This document shows, piece by piece, positions 45,290 through 54,619 of a stretch of 64,000 nt of DNA (position 1 is its first letter; each line of letters opens with the position of its first letter). The stretch is taken from NCBI GenBank assembly GCA_963922205.1, contig CAWUHX010000018.1, positions 62,001-126,000 on the forward strand, read 5' to 3'. This stretch comes from Romanomermis culicivorax. Lineage: Eukaryota > Nematoda > Enoplea > Mermithida > Mermithidae. The position numbers were made by a program, and so were the translations under genes. The notes below the pieces were generated by a model. It searched no databases. It was not told the DNA's origin and saw only the letters and a list, made by a program, of their open reading frames with translations.

Positions 45290-46165
45290 GTTGAAACTTG
45301 TTTGAATACATTTTCCTTATAAAATTCAAGAAAAAAATCCTTTCCTATGTTCACTTTTTCTTCAAGATTGATTTTGTTTTTTTTCACCTTACCTTTACTA
45401 CACTATATGTACTCTGTAAGTCCACTTTTTCCAGATCAATTTTGATTTTTATGCAAATTACAGTACTCCTCAAAATGTTTTTTGCCTCTGTCCACTACAT
45501 GCACACTGTGGAACTTTAGTGGTTCACCCTATTTTTTGATTGTTTTGAAAAACTGCCAACCTGCAAAATCAAACATTTTTCTATATAAAGCACTACCTAT
45601 TATGAGATGTGCCCCTTTCTATGCATTTTACCTGTCCCTGTATATCTGGAGATCGATTTTTTTTCTGTAGACCCTTCTTGTTGCAGATAGAATTTTCTCT
45701 AAGCACAGTATGCATGCTCTCCCCTTCCTTAGTCCATTATATGCTCTCTTTAGATGAATAATGTTTTTCTACACATTTTTTTACCTTCTGTATGCTATAT
45801 GCACTCCATATGTCCACTTTTCTTCCAGATCAATTTTCATTTTTACCTGCCTTTTTACTCTTACTTCTGTACATTATGTGCACATTGTATGTCCACTTTT
45901 TCTTTGAGATCCATTTTTGTTCATATGCAGCCCACAGTAACCCTAAAAACGTCTTTCCTCTGTACAGTACATGTATATTGTATGTCTATTTTTTCTCCCA
46001 GATCAATTTTCTTTTTTTTCGTCTTACCTTTCACATTTGTACAATACATGCACAGTGTATATCATGTTTTTCCAGATCGATTTTTCTTTTTGCTTCACCT
46101 TTTTTGTACAGTGCATGCATACTGTACATCCATTTTTTTGTTCCAAATCAATTTTCGTTTTTAGG
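45290..46165. repeat. T-rich imperfect tandem repeat, about 85-100 bp unit
   Basis: Units combining CTGTACA(T/G)TAC-ATGCACA, TGTATGTCCACTTTTT and CCAGATCAATTTT recur about eight times. Long hydrophobic frames in this stretch (such as 45754-46164) come from the T-rich unit and are not genes. Confidence 0.75.
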
Positions 46166-46500
46166 GGCATTGCATAACACCATACTGTAGCTATGTAGGA
46201 ATAGCATAACTCCCTACTGTAGTGGGGGCATTGCATAACACCCTACTGTAGTTACATGAACTTTGCGTAACAACCTACTGTAATTATGTGAGAATTGGGT
46301 AACATGCTACTGTAGTTATGTGAGCATTGCGTAACACCCTACTGTAGCTATGTGAGCATTTAATAACACCCTACTGTAGTTATGTAAGCATTGCATAACA
46401 CCCTACTGTAGTTATGTAAGCATTGCATAACACCCTACTGTAGCTCCACCCACTGTAGCTCTGCCCCCTACTGTAACTTGGCCCCTTACCATAGCTCCAC
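46166..46500. repeat. Minisatellite with about 32 bp unit containing CTACTGTAG
   Basis: The unit GCATTGCATAACACCCTACT followed by GTAGTTATGTAA repeats about nine times, the best copies at 46320-46440. It grades into CCACTGTAGCTCCACCC variants. The core CTACTGTAG is close to palindromic. Confidence 0.85.
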
Positions 46501-46789
46501 CCACTTCCTATACTTCAACACGTGTATATGCTTAACCATACCCCCCTGGAGGGGCAAGTTATACTACTAATATGCTAATTAAGTGCAGAAATACGCCCTT
46601 CATAATTTTCTAATTCATTATAAAAGCCTAGATTGATTGATTTTATTGACTTTTTCTAATATTTTTGTAGAAAAAAACTATGAATAAAATATGTTAGAAC
46701 TTGACAAAAAAATTGAATTTTCGAGAAAGATTTGTAAGATGGCAAATTCAATTCAATTTTATTTCATAATTCTTGATCCCAAAAACATT
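46501..46789. other. No recognised feature
   Basis: AT-rich spacer of about 290 bp without a gene. Confidence 0.5.
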
Positions 46790-47160
46790 GTGGGAGCAAT
46801 GCTAGACCATTCCTGTAAGCCCTTAACAATTTTTGGCCATTTTCAGCACTTTTAATAATTTTCCGCTTAACACTTAAGGTTTCCATAGTTGTAGCATTAG
46901 TTGGAGCACACTGTACATTGAGGCGAACTTCAGGATCACTCTTGATCTGACCATCCCTAACAACAACTTGACTTTTTTTGCATCCTATGTTAGCACAATT
47001 GTTGCATTCTTAATACATGGTTTGCAAACCATCAAATCCTTGTTTAGTTTTATTCTTTTTGAAAAGCCAAAAATGATTGGGATTTGTGGGACTTTCGCAC
47101 TTGAGCAAGATTGAATTTCTATGAACTGTCAACACATATTCTGCAACCCCAAAATCATTT
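46790..47160 (-). pseudogene. FLYWCH-like zinc-binding fragment, possibly N-terminus of the MULE relic
   Basis: The minus strand reads SILLKCESPTNPNHFWLFKK, then GFDGLQTMY, a stop, ECNNCANIGCKKSQVVVRDG, then SDPEVRLNVQCAPT and TMETLSVKRKIIKSA. The aromatic Phe-Trp followed by spaced Cys residues resembles FLYWCH/WRKY-type zinc modules fused to MULE transposases. It lies on the same strand as the MULE core at 41879-42870 and on its upstream side, so it could be the displaced N-terminal part. The spacing of nearly 4 kb, filled with other repeats, makes this uncertain. Confidence 0.45.
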
Positions 47161-47419
47161 TTATAACTAATACACTCAACAAAGTGAATGGCTATGAGGA
47201 GAAAAATTTCTTACAAAATGAAAAACTTTTGAATTCAAATAGGTGTCTTTGTGTGCTTGTACTTAATTAGCATATTTTTGCATTGCTCTAGCATTTTTTG
47301 GTGATATCTTTTACATTGAAACATGTATTTAGCAACATTTTATTCACATTTCGTGCAAAAACATTTTACATAAGGTTGGACTTATACATATAAACTATTT
47401 CAAATTACATTCGGCCACC

Positions 47420-47840
47420 CTGTACAGTCAGTCAGCCATGTGTCAACAACGTTTTTCTTTTCGAGCCACATTTGAAAAAATGGACATTCTATCTCACTTT
47501 GGCTTCCATCCCAACTTAGTGCCCGCCCTAACTTGGTGTTCAATGCTATACTAAAGACTAAATATAAAGGTCTCAACTTAGCATGCATCCTAACTTGGCA
47601 TCCATCTCAACTTGGCCTCCAATGTACAAGGAAAAGATCCTCACTTGGTGAAATCTTAACTTAGTGTCTGTCTTAACTTGGAGTCTGTCAGAAAAGTAAA
47701 GGCTAAATATACAAATCTAAGTATAGCATCTGTCCTAACTTAGCATCCATCTCAATTTGGTGTCCAGTGTAGAAGGAAAGGATCCTCACATAGTGTCTGT
47801 CCTAACTTGTCGTCCAATGTATTATGAAACCAAGGTTGAG
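47420..47840. repeat. Degenerate tandem repeat, about 20 bp unit (CTTAACTTGG/GCATCC)
   Basis: Units such as CCTAACTTAGCATCCATCTC, AACTTGGCATCC and TTAACTTAGTGTCTGTC recur many times. The 62-codon minus frame here is a by-product. Confidence 0.65.
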
Positions 47841-48506
47841 TTGATTCTTCCAGTTTTTCATCTTTTTGATCTCCAACTTTATCTTTATTTGTTTCTTGCC
47901 TTTAATTTTATTATGTTTCACCTTTCGTTTTCTCCTTTGAAACCCTTTATGTTGGTATCCCTACTGACTGCGCTAATTGAATTTAATACATCAATTTTTA
48001 ATTTTATATTTCTATACGAATAGAAATGGTGGGGAGTGACCCTCCTCTCAAAGAGAACTAGCAACATTTGACCTTGTAACAACATGAAGTTTGCTCCTCC
48101 AAAATCTTCAATAACAACAGTGCTATGTGCAAACTTTATTTAAAAACTTGAATTCAAATGGAAAGTTTTATGTGAATTCTGGTCGCTTTTGAGAATGTTT
48201 TGAAAGAAGATAATTTACTCAATTTTAGAAATTCTCAAAATGTACAGTTCACATGCAAAGATGCAAGTTTCTTTGTGAAATTATGTGCTTTGTTCATTGG
48301 AAAACGATTTATGTATATTGAATAACTCCTACAACTATGATCTTATATGTGTATTGCTTGCGAATGTATGCTTTTCAATTATCAATAAAAAGTTAATTTG
48401 ATCAAGTACATGTTACACCCTGACTAGCTATGAGACAACTAAGTGTAGGATATAACTGGGAACTGTATCAGTACTATGAATCAGACTATCTGGATGCACA
48501 GTGATG
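47841..48506. other. No recognised feature
   Basis: AT-rich, with short frames only. Confidence 0.5.
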
Positions 48507-48514
48507 GCCTCAGG
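48507..48514. repeat. Target site duplication of hAT MITE 2, left copy (GCCTCAGG)
   Basis: Matches 49429-49436 exactly. Confidence 0.8.
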
Positions 48515-49428
48515 CATTGTTTTTTTTAGCGTGGTGCTAATAAAACTTGGGCTGTGCTAATGAAACATTTTGATCATTAGCACCGAGCACTAATGACCGA
48601 ATTTTTATGTCAGAATTTACAAGGCCGTTGGTTCTTTGTCATAAGTCGATTTCATGTCTCTCAACAAGAAAAATCTCAAAATTTTCCAGTGCGTCGTGCC
48701 CGTCAATGAGTATAACACAACAGTCATTGCTTTCTATCAGGTGCGGCCATTAGAATATCTACTTCCACTTACTGATTAACCTTCATCAGTTTCTATCAAT
48801 TGAATTACTTCATTTCTATTTTACTAATTTAGTATAGAGTCAATAATTTGCTGATAATTGAGATTTTTCATCACTTCTCAGAATTTTATTCTCTCGCTTT
48901 GTTTGGAGTTTCCCAACATTTTGAAACGTTAACATTCACAATCTGTGATTGAAAGATGATAAAAACATCATCACAAGACTTTGAATTTAGAGCTTCTGTC
49001 CAGGAATAATTGTTGGGAATATACATTTTCCAGCATTTTGGAAGTCAAAAATCTGAAAATTTTCCTGGCACTGCAAGCCGGGATAAAAAAGGTATTAGGG
49101 TGCATTAGTTTCATTCCGATTAATTTTCATTGTTATGAAGATCCATTTTCCAGCCTTCTAGAATGTAAAAACCTGAAAATTTTTTTAGGCGCGTATTTTT
49201 TGCTCAGTTGTGGTTCTGTGAATATAGGTAGGTACATCTTAAAGAAAGCTGTCAAAAAATAAGTTTACAACAACACATTTCTCAATAATGGTTAATGCAA
49301 TCACTAATAACTTGATCACTGTTGTAAAAAGAAATAAACCACTGTGTGCTATTAAAAATTTTTTGCGCTAATGGAGTCAAACTGCCATTAGCTGCACTGC
49401 TAATGTGTGCATTGCTAAAAAAACACTG
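48515..49428. mobile_element. Non-autonomous hAT-type MITE, 914 bp
   Basis: Ends are CATTGTTTTTTTTAGC and, inverted, CAGTGTTTTTTTAGC, with repeated GCTAAT motifs just inside both ends. It is flanked by an 8 bp duplication. The interior shares about 250 bp with 43790-44050. No transposase remnant is recognised. The family differs from the CAGCGATC hAT at 24040. Confidence 0.78.
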
Positions 49429-49436
49429 GCCTCAGG
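49429..49436. repeat. Target site duplication of hAT MITE 2, right copy
   Basis: GCCTCAGG, partner of 48507-48514. Confidence 0.8.
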
Positions 49437-51232
49437 CGATGATGTGAAATAATCAGTTGGAGCTTACTAAACAGTTTTACTGGTTGATGAACAATAACTT
49501 GACAACAAACGCCTATAGATGATTTAGGAGATGACCCCAAATGAGTACAATAAATAAGATACAATGAGAACAAGTGATGAATAAAATATGGATGGAAAAA
49601 GAAGCTACTAGCTAATGACTGGTAAACAATAACCAACAACTGACGACAACTACAAGAACTACAACAACAACAACTGAAAAAAACGTCACTCCTCAATGTT
49701 TCCCCAGAGGAATACTAGTTTTTACACTAGGATATATTACACTACGGTAGGTTACAGTAGTCTGTAAAACATGCTGTTTAGGCACTGGGTTTATTCTTAT
49801 GCATCTTGAATTTCAGGCATCCCATGGTGCCACACCTAAGCACCATGCCCTCATGCTTTTCCAAGAATAGCATGAGATAAAATTTGTCGAGCAAAAGTGC
49901 AGAGGGCAAAATATAATAAACAAAAAAAGCACTGTAATGGCTTACATCATTTCATAGTTCTTCCTCAGCTTCTCTGCTGGACTCCTTGACTGGCATTACT
50001 CAATTTTGATCCAAATCATGTAATATGCCAAGTTAGAATGGATGCCAAGCTCGGACACAATTAAAATGGAGTCTCCTGATTAGTATTTATATTTTGATTT
50101 TTTGATATTACAGTATATTTGAGAGTCAATAATCCTATAAAGGTCTCGCCTAAAATCTTTAAATCATGCATGAATATTACGCACTCTACGATAGGATCAG
50201 TCAAGCTCCATCTACACTTTATTGGAATGATGTTTCGAAGGGGACACAAAATCAGCATGCTGATAAGGGTTCCCAATGAAGCATTCATACTCCATGCTCT
50301 GCCGACTAAAATGGACACAAGTAGACATATATACTCTTTCCAGATAAAAAATGTTATAAATAATACCTTTAAGTGTGTAATGAAAAACTAATGATATGAA
50401 CGTATGGAAGCCTGCATCCTTATTAGCACAAAAAGTGGATTCCCAATTAAGTGCATTCTGCATCTGAAATTCGCACATAAATAAGGATTATTCTGCAAAG
50501 TCTGTGAATCTGCGAAGTTCTAGGGAATCAAACATTAATTCATGAGCCACATTTCAAACAGTGCTATTTACTTTGTTTGTATTAGAGTTTACCAGAACTT
50601 TGTGAATCGGTGAAGTCTTTTGTTTTGGTATCTTTGTTACTTTCCGTCAATTCCTCCCAGATACTAGGATTGGCACATACTTCATTCATTAATAATTCAC
50701 ACATTATCATCGAGGTACTCCATTTAAAAAAATTAATTTTATGTTTTTTTCTACAGCATGTTTGCAACTATTGACCATAAAAATGATGACAAAAATGAGA
50801 TTTTTGTGATGAAACAACTATGTTTACTGATGTGTTTGCATGTGCACATCATGCTGGTGCACGTGCATATAGTTTTTGGGCATGCAAATTATTCCCATGT
50901 TTTTGTGTCATATATTTGGTCCACCACGGACCTATGTAAATTTTATGTGTGCATCATTTTCTCTGTATAAATAGTTGGGCCTTTGGCCAACTATTCATTC
51001 ATCTCATTTCGCCTTCTTTTCTGTCTTTATATATACATCAACCACATTGTATGGGTGGGCCGCCAGTAGAGGATAAACCTACTGACCCACACAACAGGTT
51101 GTTGCAGAAAGTTTGTTGACCAAACACTACAGTATGCCCAAGGAATACTACAGTACGCTGATGGCTAAAGTATACCTCTGAGGGTACATTTGACCTGCAA
51201 TGGTACATTACCCTATATGCTGACTCTCCCAG
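49437..51232. other. Unassigned sequence, possibly including the 5' LTR of element G
   Basis: No coding frame is recognised. At 50960-50985 CTCTGTATAAATAGTTGGGC resembles a TATA box. It is followed about 25-30 bp later by a possible start region and later by pyrimidine-rich sequence, as in an LTR. No paired LTR is in the window, so this is only a suggestion. Confidence 0.35.
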
Positions 51233-52190
51233 GGTGGAATTCGATGCCATATCCGAATTTTGCAACGATTTTGACATCTTACGTCTACAAAAGGCGGAAT
51301 TCACAAATTTTCAAAATTTTACAAAAAATTTCAAACTTTTGGCGATTTTGATTCAAAATGGCTGCCATCCCCATCCCACCAGTTACGCCCCTGCCGGAGC
51401 ACCCATTCGTCGAAATTTGATGCCTATTGACATGGAAGCAACAACTCTACATCATGTTTGACTTGACTGATGCCCAACATCCAGTCAACAAGCAACTCAA
51501 GGACCCAGAAAATAACCAGATCGTGTATGCGCATCTGGGAATCGAGGCCATCTGATGGTTCGAACATTCACCAGCCATGGGTCAGATCCATACAATGCTG
51601 CACAATGAGTTTTACAATGCCATCCTCGCAATGTCCAAGCAGCTGACGCCACAACCCATCATGTTTTACGGGTTCTGAATATGCAAGCAATGCAGGGAGG
51701 CATTAATGTCAGAATTCCTCAGCCAGCTATGAACCTTGCCAGCCCTTTGTAAATACAACAATTTCATCACCTACATGGACCTCGCCTACATGCTCGCCCA
51801 AAATTGCAATTTGCAGGTTACTCAGAAACAGTTATTTTTGTTGCATGCCACCACGTTGGTTGTTTACATCAACATCATGCAGGCTGCCAAAAGTGCCGAA
51901 AGTTCATCTGGAGCCATATAAGGGGATTCGAAAGGTGTCAATGCCATCTGCAATAATAGTTATCGCAACAGTGACCAATATCAGAATCCTGCTTGAGATC
52001 AATTGCCGAATCGATTGAAGGGCCCACAATCACCTGCAAGGTCAAAGCATTGCAGGGGCTGCAGTTCGACACATCATGCATATTTAATCATCTGATTGCA
52101 AAGCATAGGACAGCAAGTGCTACGATTGTGATCATAAAGGACATTTTTCAAAGTATTGCAAGTGATGTCAGGGCAAGTCAAATCCATCGA
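51233..52190 (+). pseudogene. gag: Element G gag
   Basis: Plus-strand frames contain LMPIDMEATTLHHV, LKDPENNQIVYAHLGIEAI, HTMLHNEFYNAILAMSKQ, LPALCKYNNFITYMDLAYML and a zinc knuckle KCYDCDHKGHFSKYCK (C-x2-C-x4-H-x4-C, about 52105-52155). In-frame stops in this stretch include TGA at about 51552, 51676 and 51730, and just after the knuckle. A gag with capsid and one knuckle fits, upstream of a protease on the same strand. The start is not defined. Confidence 0.65.
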
Positions 52191-52229
52191 GTGAGGGAGA
52201 GAAAGCCCTGAAGATGATCCATTTACTAA

Positions 52230-52574
52230 GTGTTATGCATAGTGCTGCCACCTCCAATGAATGCACATTTCATGTTAACCATCCAAATGGAAAAGACCAC
52301 CAGTGGTATTGTCGGTTCCGGAGCCGAAGCCTCATTGTTTCTGCATTTGCTTTACACAAAATGGATCCGCACACCACTCAGCAAATTGAAGGCTCAATTG
52401 TTTAGCTTTAATAATACCAAAATTGCCGGTCTTAGAGGACAGTTTACTGTGACAATCAAATACAATGGTTGTAGAGTGAAGGTAATTTTACTCATTCTAG
52501 ATATGATCAAAGTCGCAACCTGGGGTACTGATATGATGGAGGGGCTACAGTTGGTCATGGATGGAGCCATATGA
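52230..52574 (+). pseudogene. pol: Element G retropepsin, catalytic Asp lost
   Basis: An open frame of 114 codons contains TTSGIVGSGAEASLFLHLLY, where a retropepsin reads DSGA. Here GGT (Gly) stands for the Asp, and one step from GAT explains it. Further on, ILLILDMIKVATWGTDMMEG suits the second half of the fold (the loop before the GTD). Gag lies directly upstream and RT downstream, in different frames. Confidence 0.65.
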
Positions 52575-52629
52575 CTAATCAACTTTGTTCAACCCATTGA
52601 TTTGATGCCACCAGCTGCTGCAGTCTAGC

Positions 52630-53476
52630 CAGTGCAAAGTATGCCTGGCGCAAGTTATGGATATCTCAGCAATATTTCCCCAAACTTCCCAAAACTGATA
52701 GCATGGGGAAGTTTCCAGACTTTGAGCATCGCATTATGCTTACGGATGATGCCATTCCCATGGCCAGACGAGTCAGACAAGTGCCGATCGCTCATTGTGC
52801 TGCAGTTGAGAAAGAGGTCGAACAAATGGTCACTGATGACATTTGGGAATGAGTTACCACATCCAGGGCATGGGCCCTCAAAATCATTACAGTTCCAAAG
52901 ACCAATGACGGAATTCGAAATAGGACAGATTTCTTACCTCTCAATAACTTTGTTGACCCAGAATGTCATCCGCTGCCACAAATCAATGATTTGTATGTGC
53001 GGTTGCAAGAAGCCACAATATTCACCAAGCTCGACTTGTCAAAGGGGTATTTTGACATCACATTGGCACCTGAGTCTTGTCCGCTTATGACGACAATTAT
53101 GCCATACAGTTTGTTCCAACACAAATGCTTGCAGATGGGATTGATGGAAGCTGCCTCTGTGTTCCAGCGCCTTGTCTCACAAATGCTTGCGGGATGTGAA
53201 GGGTGCATCATCTACCTGGAGGACATATTAGTCTTTGGTTCCACGGCCACACAACATGATGAACAACTATGAGCCGTGCTGCAACGCCTCATCGACAAAG
53301 ATTTTGGTCTCAACGTCCCAAAATGCCAATTTGTGGTCACCGATGTTCTATTCTTAGGACATTTGATATCGAGGGCTAGCATCAAGCCAGACCCGAAGAG
53401 CCTCAATGCAATCTGAAATGTGCTGATCCCACAGTCCATCACCGATGTCCACAGTTTCCTTGGATCCAGCAGCTAC
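52630..53476 (+). pseudogene. pol: Element G reverse transcriptase, first part (split by element F)
   Basis: Frames carry LTDDAIPMARRVRQVPIAHC, EKEVEQMVTDDIWE, IFTKLDLSKGYFDITLAPES, LQMGLMEAASVFQRLVSQML, then IIYLEDILVFGSTATQHDEQ where YxDD is expected (Glu for Asp), and FLGHLISRASIKPDPK. Stops at IWE-TGA, EQL-TGA and NAI-TGA are all TGA. The frame ends in FLGSSSY at the insertion of element F and resumes at 62573. It is a distinct Gypsy lineage from D, E and F. Confidence 0.82.
53473..53476. repeat. Target site duplication of element F, left copy (CTAC)
   Basis: Matches 62569-62572. Confidence 0.8.
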
Positions 53477-54052
53477 TGTCAAGGGATGAATAATAAAACT
53501 GCATTTTGTTACATTTTGTATTTCTTGTAATCTTACTGTACTTTTATTGTAGTTCTTTTATATTTATTTTGTTGAGTTTGAGAAACCCTGTTTAAAATAA
53601 TATTCATGAGAAACGCATGATAAACAATTTGTGAGACTTGATAAGCAAGGTCTAGGATGATGACCAAAACCGCAAATAAAATATAGAGTAAATTTTCTAG
53701 CTAGTTTCATGCTAGCGAAAATAAGCAGAGTGAAACCTTCGAGAGTCCATTAGCTAGCTTCGTGCTTGCGACAGATAAGGAGATACCACGAGACCAACCC
53801 ACCAGAGTAAACATTTGACTCAGGTCAAATGAGATAAGAAACTGAAAAGAAAAGAGGAAACATTTTTAGAGATCATATTTTTCTTCAGTCTTAATTTCTT
53901 AATAGATAACGCGTAGTTAGATTATCGTTAAGTCCATTTATTTGTCCATTTTTCATATTTACAATAAAGAAAAACTATATATACATTCCATGCGTTTTCG
54001 TATTCCCAAAATAAAAGGGAAAGTCAATTAAAAGAACCATTAGGACATAACA
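53477..54052 (+). repeat. Element F 5' LTR
   Basis: 576 bp, TGTCAAGGG start and ACATAACA end. A TATA-like TATATATAC (about 53976-53984) and an AATAAA (53963-53968) lie close to each other near the 3' side. Confidence 0.94.
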
Positions 54053-54056
54053 AACT

Positions 54057-54073
54057 TGGCGACGCTTGGCACG
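54057..54073 (+). other. Candidate primer-binding site of element F
   Basis: TGGCGACGCTTGGCACG begins four bases after the LTR, matching the first six bases of the element D site. Confidence 0.6.
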
Positions 54074-54173
54074 AATTTTGCATTTACGCTTTGCTCCACA
54101 CGTTGCGTTTGCGTTTTTTTTTCTCTCGTTTGATCACAGCAGTTCGGCGAAGGACAGCCAAGGCAGAAGTAAG

Positions 54174-54467
54174 GTAAGTTTTCCCCTTGAACACACCGAT
54201 TATTTGAACTAGCACAGACAAACTTTGTCCGATTTCTTCGTTTTTTTTTTTCTTCAAAAAATCATTTATTTTTACTGCTTAGTATTTTGTTCTAAAGCAC
54301 AGAAGGAAAAGCGCGTGTATACCTTAAGCATTAATAGTCACAGGGCATTCCAACAGCATAGAACTCCAATCACACGTTCGGACGTATTTTTGTTATTTTT
54401 CTTGTTTGTTTTTTTTTTCTTTGTTTTTCGTGTTTTTTTTTTTTTTTTTCACTGGATCAATCGTCAG
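54174..54467 (+). other. Possible leader intron of element F
   Basis: A near-perfect donor, AAG|GTAAGTT, is at 54171-54180. An acceptor-like run of T followed by TCGTCAG ends at 54467. No ATG is seen in the leader exon before the donor, and the first ATG after the acceptor is the gag start at 54620. The intron would shorten the leader; whether it is used is not known. Confidence 0.4.
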
Positions 54468-54619
54468 GCTCGGACACTGAGGATACTTTTTTAGCACAAG
54501 AATCAGAGGAATCATTTAAGTCAGTTTTTGATCAATATAACGATATAGTTGAGAACGCTCAAAAATCATTTTCTACCCCTCGTCAAACACGTGCATCATC
54601 AAGTAAGCTTAAAAATAAA

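Noticed and set aside
45754-46190. Overlapping hydrophobic frames of 132-136 codons that look like multi-pass membrane proteins
   Set aside because: They are produced by a T-rich tandem repeat; several frames are open at once, and no start context or conservation is visible.
46166-46450. CRISPR-like array (about 32 bp repeats)
   Set aside because: The units are contiguous and drift along their whole length with no unique spacers, so it is a eukaryotic minisatellite.
50960-51060. Host gene promoter with TATA box
   Set aside because: No host coding sequence follows; an LTR promoter of element G is more likely, and even that is unproven.
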